From contig NZ_CDMG01000002.1 of the NCBI RefSeq assembly GCF_001282945.1, positions 1 through 64,000 on the forward strand: a DNA stretch of 64,000 nucleotides, written 5' to 3'. Shown in pieces: positions 59,269 to 64,000 of this stretch. The position numbers and the translations under genes were made by a program. This stretch comes from Helicobacter ailurogastricus. GTDB taxonomy: Bacteria > Campylobacterota > Campylobacteria > Campylobacterales > Helicobacteraceae. How positions within the stretch are numbered: the stretch's first letter is position 1; every line of letters starts with the position of its first letter. The notes under the pieces were generated by a model that was not told the origin of the DNA, did no database searches, and worked only from the letters and a program-made list of their open reading frames with translations.

Positions 59269-61925
59269 CTTTCCTTGATAACGATTGCCCCATTTTTCAC
59301 GGCAAACACGAGGTTTTTGCCTGCTAAATGGCGGGTGTCTGTTTCTAAAAGAAACGCCGCTAGTTTGTCTTCCACTTCTTCATAAAGGGCGCGCTTAAGC
59401 GGGCGCGCCCCATAAATGGGATCAAACCCGCTTTTAGCGATGTACTCTTTTGCCTCAGAGCTTAAGCTAATGTTGATCTCTTTTTCTCTGAGCTTTTCTT
59501 CAATTTGTGCAAAGAGCAAATCCACAATTTGCACGATGCTTGCCATTTCTAGGGGGTTAAAGATCACAATGTCGTCCAATCGGTTTAAAAACTCGGGTTT
59601 AAAATACGCCCTTAGAGCATCTTGTACCACCCTTTGCCTATCGTAAGCTTCGCCAAGCTCTAAAATGTCTCCGCTTGCAATGTCGTTCGCCCTCAAAGCT
59701 TCTTGTTGGGCTTTCTTTTTGGCGTGCGCGCTCTGCTGTTCTAAGATTTTATCGCTGGCGATGTTGCTGGTTAAAATAATGATCGTGTTTTTAAAATCCA
59801 CCACCATGCCCTTATTGTCTGTGAGTCGCCCCTCATCGAGCACCTGTAAAAGGATGTTAAACACTTCAGGGTGCGCCTTTTCAATCTCGTCAAAGAGCAA
59901 CACGCTATAAGGGCTGCGGCGCACGGCTTCGGTGAGTTGCCCGCCCTCTTCATAGCCCACATACCCGGGAGGCGCGCCCACTAGACGACTGACCGCGTGC
60001 TTTTCCATGTACTCGCTCATATCCAAGCGGATCAAGTTTTTTTGGCTGTCAAACAAAAACTTGGCTAAAGTTTTGGCACTTTCAGTTTTACCCACCCCTG
60101 TGGGTCCTAAGAATAAAAAGCTGCCAATGGGCTTGTTAGGGTCGCTAAGACCCGCTTTGTTGCGCTTGATCGCCCGAGCAATGGCCTTAATCGCATCTTC
60201 TTGCCCCACGACACTTTTAGACAACTCTTGTTCGATGTGTAAAATCTTTTCTTTTTCTTCTTGCAACATCTTTTGCACGGGGATTTGCGTCCATTGGCTC
60301 ACCACCCGCGCAATGCCCTCTTTGGTTACAGCCGACTCTAAGAGGCTGCCCTGCGCCTGCATTTGAGTCAATTTCTGTTCCAAAGCCACCACTTCCTTTT
60401 CTAGGGTTGGGATTTTGTCGTGATCGATCTCGGCGGCCTTCCTAAAATCTGCCTGCTGTTTGGCCAAGAGCGATTCTCTTTTGAGGCTTTCAATGGTGTT
60501 TTTGCTGGCCGCGATGTCTTTAAAGACCTTTTGCTCGTTGCTAAATTGCACCTCTAGGCGTTGGCGCTCCTCTAGGGCGTTTTGCAATTCCTTTTCAACC
60601 ATCTTAAGCCTCTCTTGATTCGCGCTGTTTTCCTCCATGAGCAGGGCCTGTTTTTCAACCTCTAATTGCTGGATGAGTCTTTTTGTGTGGGCGAGGGCAT
60701 AGGGCTCGGATTCAATTTGCATTTTTAAAGCCGCCGCCGCCTCATCGATCAAATCGATTGCCTTGTCGGGCAAAAAGCGATCGGGGATGTAGCGGTTAGA
60801 GAGTTTAGCACTTGCCACTAAAGCGCTGTCTGTGATGCTGACATTGTGGTGCGCCTCTAAAGTTTCTTTAATCCCCCTTAAAATTTGCAAAGTTTCGTTG
60901 ATGCTGGGCTCGTTTAAGAGGATGGGCTGGAAACGGCGGGTGAGCGCGCTGTCTTTCTCAAAATATTTTCTATATTCCTTAAGCGTGGTCGCCCCGATGG
61001 TGTGCAACTCGCCGCGCGCTAAGGCGGGCTTTAAGATATTTGCCGCGTCCATGCTCCCCTCGCCTGCCCCCGCCCCCACTAAGGTGTGGATTTCATCGAT
61101 GAATAAAATCACATTGCCCGCTTTTTTGACCTCCTCGACCACTTTTTTTAAGCGCTCTTCAAACTCCCCCCGATACTTCGCCCCGGCTATCAACATGCCC
61201 ATGTCTAAAACCACCACCCGTTTGTGTTGCAAAGATAGGGGGACTTCTTTTTTGGCGATTCGTTGTGCCAAGCCTTCCACCACGGCGGTTTTACCCACAC
61301 CCGGCTCGCCGAGCAAAATGGGGTTGTTTTTGCTCTTTCTAATCAAAATTTGCATCATCCTTAAAATTTCCTCATCCCGCCCGATCACGGGGTCTAGGGC
61401 GTTGTCTAGGGCCTTGGCGGTTAAGTCGATCCCATAGGTTTCGAGGGCTTCTAAAGTGGCATCGTCATTGGGCTGTTCGATCTTTGCGCCTTTACGCAAA
61501 CTCTCAAAGGTCTTAATCAGCTCCCCCACATCGACGAACTTGCCAAAGTAGTTTTTAAAAAGCTCTTGGTTTGCCTGAATAAAAGTGTCGATCGCCACAT
61601 AGCTATCCCCCTTTTGCAAGGCCAGCCCCAACCCAGAATGCAACGCGTCTAATAAGGATTTGCTTAAACTCAAACCCTGTGCGCTCACACTCGAACTTTT
61701 AGGCAATTTATCCACTAGACTTCTGGCTTCTAGCTCTAGGGGGGACTTTTCCACGCCCATTTTTAAGAGGGCTTGGCTTAAGAGAGAATGCGTGTTGGTT
61801 AAGAGCGCCCAAAAAAGGTGTATGGGCTCGATCTCGGGATTTTTGGCGTGCAAGGCCAAAGAGAGAGCTTGATCTAGGCTCTCTTTTAAATGGTTGGTGA
61901 GTTTCTCAAAAACATTAGCGGGCAT
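59265..61925 (-). CDS. clpB: Protein disaggregase ClpB
   Basis: AAA+ chaperone that pulls apart protein aggregates with DnaK. 886 residues from ATG 61925 (AAAGGA upstream); the frame is open to 62420, but those codons lie across the promoter and the divergent gene. Clp N-domain, then AAA-1 ([20 protein letters not shown]), a middle coiled coil (about 400-540), AAA-2 ([20 protein letters not shown]). Slightly longer than H. pylori ClpB (856 as I recall), partly from an extra charged stretch near [13 protein letters not shown]. It overlaps the chemoreceptor start by four bases. Confidence 0.95.
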   Translation of the reverse strand: MPANVFEKLTNHLKESLDQALSLALHAKNPEIEPIHLFWALLTNTHSLLSQALLKMGVEKSPLELEARSLVDKLPKSSSVSAQGLSLSKSLLDALHSGLGLALQKGDSYVAIDTFIQANQELFKNYFGKFVDVGELIKTFESLRKGAKIEQPNDDATLEALETYGIDLTAKALDNALDPVIGRDEEILRMMQILIRKSKNNPILLGEPGVGKTAVVEGLAQRIAKKEVPLSLQHKRVVVLDMGMLIAGAKYRGEFEERLKKVVEEVKKAGNVILFIDEIHTLVGAGAGEGSMDAANILKPALARGELHTIGATTLKEYRKYFEKDSALTRRFQPILLNEPSINETLQILRGIKETLEAHHNVSITDSALVASAKLSNRYIPDRFLPDKAIDLIDEAAAALKMQIESEPYALAHTKRLIQQLEVEKQALLMEENSANQERLKMVEKELQNALEERQRLEVQFSNEQKVFKDIAASKNTIESLKRESLLAKQQADFRKAAEIDHDKIPTLEKEVVALEQKLTQMQAQGSLLESAVTKEGIARVVSQWTQIPVQKMLQEEKEKILHIEQELSKSVVGQEDAIKAIARAIKRNKAGLSDPNKPIGSFLFLGPTGVGKTESAKTLAKFLFDSQKNLIRLDMSEYMEKHAVSRLVGAPPGYVGYEEGGQLTEAVRRSPYSVLLFDEIEKAHPEVFNILLQVLDEGRLTDNKGMVVDFKNTIIILTSNIASDKILEQQSAHAKKKAQQEALRANDIASGDILELGEAYDRQRVVQDALRAYFKPEFLNRLDDIVIFNPLEMASIVQIVDLLFAQIEEKLREKEINISLSSEAKEYIAKSGFDPIYGARPLKRALYEEVEDKLAAFLLETDTRHLAGKNLVFAVKNGAIVIKES

Positions 61926-61950
61926 GGCAATCCTTTCTTTTTGCATAGGT

Positions 61951-61956
61951 ATTATA
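61951..61956 (-). promoter_or_regulatory. -10 box of clpB
   Basis: Minus strand GGGCGTTATAATACC holds TATAAT about 25 bases before the clpB start. I looked for the heat-shock operator HspR/HAIR (CTTGAGT-N7-ACTCAAG) and did not see it in the 136-base divergent spacer. Confidence 0.55.
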
Positions 61957-62023
61957 ACGCCCTTACGCAATTTTACGACCACAAATCCTATAAATCTTAA
62001 TCTTGCTCTTAGCCCCGCTGCAT

Positions 62024-62029
62024 TATACT
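62024..62029 (+). promoter_or_regulatory. -10 box of the SurA-like gene
   Basis: TATACT with TGCAT just upstream, 32 bases before the start at 62062. A TTGCTC 15 bases upstream of the box is a poor -35. Confidence 0.45.
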
Positions 62030-62061
62030 TGCCCCTACCATAAAAAGATAGAGAGAAAACT

Positions 62062-63150
62062 TTGACTTTTCCACACATAAAACACAATCTTAGATTTTTA
62101 AAACGGGTTTTTGCCGGCTTGTGTCTTGTCTTCTTGAGCGTGCATGCGGCAGACTCTGGCTCTACTGTCGAATCGGTTACGGGCAGGGGGGTTGGCGCGG
62201 GCAAACACAACCCTAAAAACCTAGACGAGCAGGTCAAAAAATCTCTTAAAAAACCCACAGAAGCCACGAAAGAAGCCCCCAAAACAGAAGAGGAACAGAA
62301 AAAAGAGGAGGCCGCCAAGTCTTTAAAGTCTAAAAAACTCCCTGCTGAGGATTTGATTGAGGAGCGCAAAGACGGCATTGTGGGCGGAATTGCCGTCACT
62401 GTGAATAACGACCCGATCACGCTTTATCAAATCGAAACCAAAGAGAAAGAAAGCCATGTCAGTCGCCAGCAGGCGATCAACGCTTTGATCATCCAGCGAA
62501 TCCAAGCCCAAGAGATCAAACGCTTAAAAATCGACATTGAGGACGATAAAATCGATGCCCAAATCGAAGAGATCGCCAAGCACAATGGCATGAGCATGAA
62601 TGACTTTATGCGCACGCTTGCCAACGAGGGGATCGACCCCATGCATTATAGAACACAGCTTAAAAAACAGCTGGAAACTAAGGAGCTTTTGCGCAACATC
62701 TTGCTTTTCAATGTAAATACCAACAGCGAAACCAAAATGCGCGAGTATTACAACGCCCACAGAGAAGAGTTTAGCGTGCCAAGCGAGGTTTTAACCACCC
62801 GCTACACCGCCAGAGACACGAAAACCCTCACCCAAGCCTTAGAGAATAGAGACATTGCCATCCCCGGGGTGTCTAAGGGCGAGGAGAAGATCAATTTAAA
62901 AGCCCTAAACCCGCAGATCGCTCAAATGTTTTTATCCACGAAAGAGCACACCTTCACCCCTATTTTAAATGCGGGCGGGGGCAATTATGTGTCCTTTTAT
63001 ATCCAGCAAAAACTAGGCAAGGAGGAGGTGTCTTTTAGCCAAGCCCGTAACTTCATTGCGAATAAATTGATCGAAGAACAGCAGGACAAGATCCTGGCCG
63101 AATACTATGAAAAATTACGAGTCAAAGCCAAGATTAAATTTTTGCGCTAA
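62062..63150 (+). CDS. SurA/PpiC-like periplasmic chaperone (HP0659-type)
   Basis: 362 residues. A signal peptide ([15 protein letters not shown]) is followed by a Lys/Glu-rich linker (about residues 45-100) and a SurA-like N-terminal chaperone domain beginning [17 protein letters not shown]. The C-terminal third is only vaguely parvulin-like, so isomerase activity is doubtful. It probably escorts outer-membrane proteins. The start is a TTG with weak upstream pairing, so the exact start is uncertain. Divergent from clpB, followed 12 bases later by a TPR gene; in H. pylori these two are also neighbours. Confidence 0.82.
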   Translation: MTFPHIKHNLRFLKRVFAGLCLVFLSVHAADSGSTVESVTGRGVGAGKHNPKNLDEQVKKSLKKPTEATKEAPKTEEEQKKEEAAKSLKSKKLPAEDLIEERKDGIVGGIAVTVNNDPITLYQIETKEKESHVSRQQAINALIIQRIQAQEIKRLKIDIEDDKIDAQIEEIAKHNGMSMNDFMRTLANEGIDPMHYRTQLKKQLETKELLRNILLFNVNTNSETKMREYYNAHREEFSVPSEVLTTRYTARDTKTLTQALENRDIAIPGVSKGEEKINLKALNPQIAQMFLSTKEHTFTPILNAGGGNYVSFYIQQKLGKEEVSFSQARNFIANKLIEEQQDKILAEYYEKLRVKAKIKFLR

Positions 63151-63162
63151 GGCTGATGGGCT

Positions 63163-64000
63163 GTGGAGCAATTAGCCTTCATCTATAAGGACTCGCTCTT
63201 TAGTGTCGCCATCTTAGCCTTCATCATCGGGGGGGTGATTTTGATCGACTATTTCCGCTCCACTCTTGCCCACAGGCGCAATTTAAGGGCCCTCAATGCT
63301 TTGTCGCACTCTTACGCCCAAGTGGAACTTGCCTTCGAGGTGCAGCAGCTCTTGCAAAAAGAGCAAGAAAACCCCTTAGAAGTTTTAGGCTTTAAAACTT
63401 GGATGTTTTTAGCCAAACACTACGCCAAACACGGCAGCAGCGAGCAGGCGATTAAAATTTATTTGGCGCTTTTACCCAAATACCAAAACGAGCGCATCGC
63501 CCTTTTAGAGAGTCTAGCCAAGGCCTACATCGATTTGGGCTATGTCCAAAAGGCGCGCGACATTTTAACCGAAGTGTTGCACATCGACCCTAGAAACACG
63601 CACGCCTTGCACTCGATGGTGCAAGTGTATGAAACCATGTGCGCGCCACAAAAAGCCTTGCAAACTTTAGAATGTTTGGACGCTTTGGGCGAGAGCGGGC
63701 TGTTAGACAATTACCACTATTTGCAAATGCAAATCCTCATGCAAGAGGATTTAGGGCTGAAGGAGCAAAGCAAGGCGATCTTAAAACTTGGTAAAGAGCA
63801 AAGCAAGCTTTATAAGAGCGCGCTAAAACACTTACAAACCCACCATAAAACTCTCTTTTTGCAAGAGATCGCCCAAACCACAGAGGGCGCGTCCTTAATC
63901 GACTTGCTTTGGGACATTAAAGAGGCGGAAATCGCCCCGTATTTGGGCGAGTTGCACCCAAGCGTACTCGAAGTTTTTATCGCTAAGGGCTATGTCAAGG
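63163..64000 (+). CDS. TPR-repeat membrane-anchored protein, cut by the window end
   Basis: GTG at 63163 opens a frame that stays open to the last base (about 279 codons). An N-terminal membrane helix (LFSVAILAFIIGGVILIDYF) is followed by tetratricopeptide-like helices (AKHYAKHGSSEQAIKIYLALL, LESLAKAYIDLGYVQKARDIL, HALHSMVQVYETMCAPQKAL). The layout resembles LapB/YciM-type proteins, which control lipopolysaccharide synthesis, but the diagnostic C-terminal rubredoxin part would lie beyond the window, so this is open. It begins 12 bases after the SurA-like gene. Confidence 0.8.
   Translation, partial: MEQLAFIYKDSLFSVAILAFIIGGVILIDYFRSTLAHRRNLRALNALSHSYAQVELAFEVQQLLQKEQENPLEVLGFKTWMFLAKHYAKHGSSEQAIKIYLALLPKYQNERIALLESLAKAYIDLGYVQKARDILTEVLHIDPRNTHALHSMVQVYETMCAPQKALQTLECLDALGESGLLDNYHYLQMQILMQEDLGLKEQSKAILKLGKEQSKLYKSALKHLQTHHKTLFLQEIAQTTEGASLIDLLWDIKEAEIAPYLGELHPSVLEVFIAKGYVK

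Noticed and set aside
60832-61437. 201-codon frame antisense to clpB
   Set aside because: Shadow frame inside a conserved AAA+ domain; composition is unnatural.
61926-62061. HspR heat-shock operator in front of clpB
   Set aside because: The inverted repeat CTTGAGT-N7-ACTCAAG is not present; only a plain -10 box is visible.
61926-62420. N-terminal extension of clpB of 165 codons
   Set aside because: It spans the divergent promoter and the antisense of the SurA-like gene; ATG 61925 has a good ribosome binding site and begins the normal Clp N-domain.

Overview
The window reads as chromosome of a gastric, non-pylori Helicobacter. Most proteins are close to Helicobacter families. Several blocks keep the H. 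pylori gene order as I remember it: yggS-ubiD-serA-hypothetical-rpsA; fmt-birA-atp operon-exbBD-tolB-pal-ybgF-slyD; ligA-cheV-aspS-adk-ppa; hefABC; gap-pgk-corA; rpe-dnaQ; ccsBA-thioredoxin-hemH. The blocks are joined differently from H. pylori, and the GC content by eye is clearly higher. Genes are tightly packed with many 1-20 bp overlaps. I see no rRNA, insertion sequence, prophage or CRISPR array.

Layout. 1-425: gene-poor edge with outward promoter-like sites. 426-10196: murI-rho, cytochrome c maturation and haem (ccsBA, thioredoxin-like, hemH), divergent gatB, an orphan virB8-like gene and a pirin gene. 10227-17890: prpD-like, yggS, ubiD-like, serA, a membrane protein and rpsA, all on the minus strand. 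17985-18252: a decayed glycosyltransferase. 18290-20633: an LPP20-domain secreted protein and a COG3014-type lipoprotein. 20699-20803: SRP RNA. 20829-33113: plus-strand fmt, birA, the eight-gene ATP synthase operon, the Tol-Pal cell-envelope system and slyD. 33129-41327: ligA, cheV, aspS, adk, ppa, trpE and trpG. 41324-47557: the HefABC efflux system with a small outer-membrane barrel, tRNA-Arg and HU. 47702-53970: gap, pgk, corA, a PepSY/ATP-grasp/lipoprotein cluster and rnhB. 53941-59268: a TauE-family exporter, rodA, a CAT-anticodon tRNA, rpe, dnaQ and a frameshifted chemoreceptor. 59265-64000: clpB, a SurA-like chaperone and a TPR protein cut by the window end.

Most content is housekeeping: translation, energy, envelope stability, redox and chemotaxis. 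The points worth a second look are: a DNA ligase with an expanded cysteine-rich insert (seven CxxC motifs plus CxxxxC); a chemoreceptor split by an exact 10-bp tandem duplication that would be repaired by losing one copy; an rpe leader whose Shine-Dalgarno can be hidden by a perfect 9-bp stem with a competing hairpin; absence of parA/parB from between birA and atpF'; a rodA stop codon lying inside a tRNA gene; a lone virB8-like gene; and an ATP-grasp/PepSY/lipoprotein cluster.
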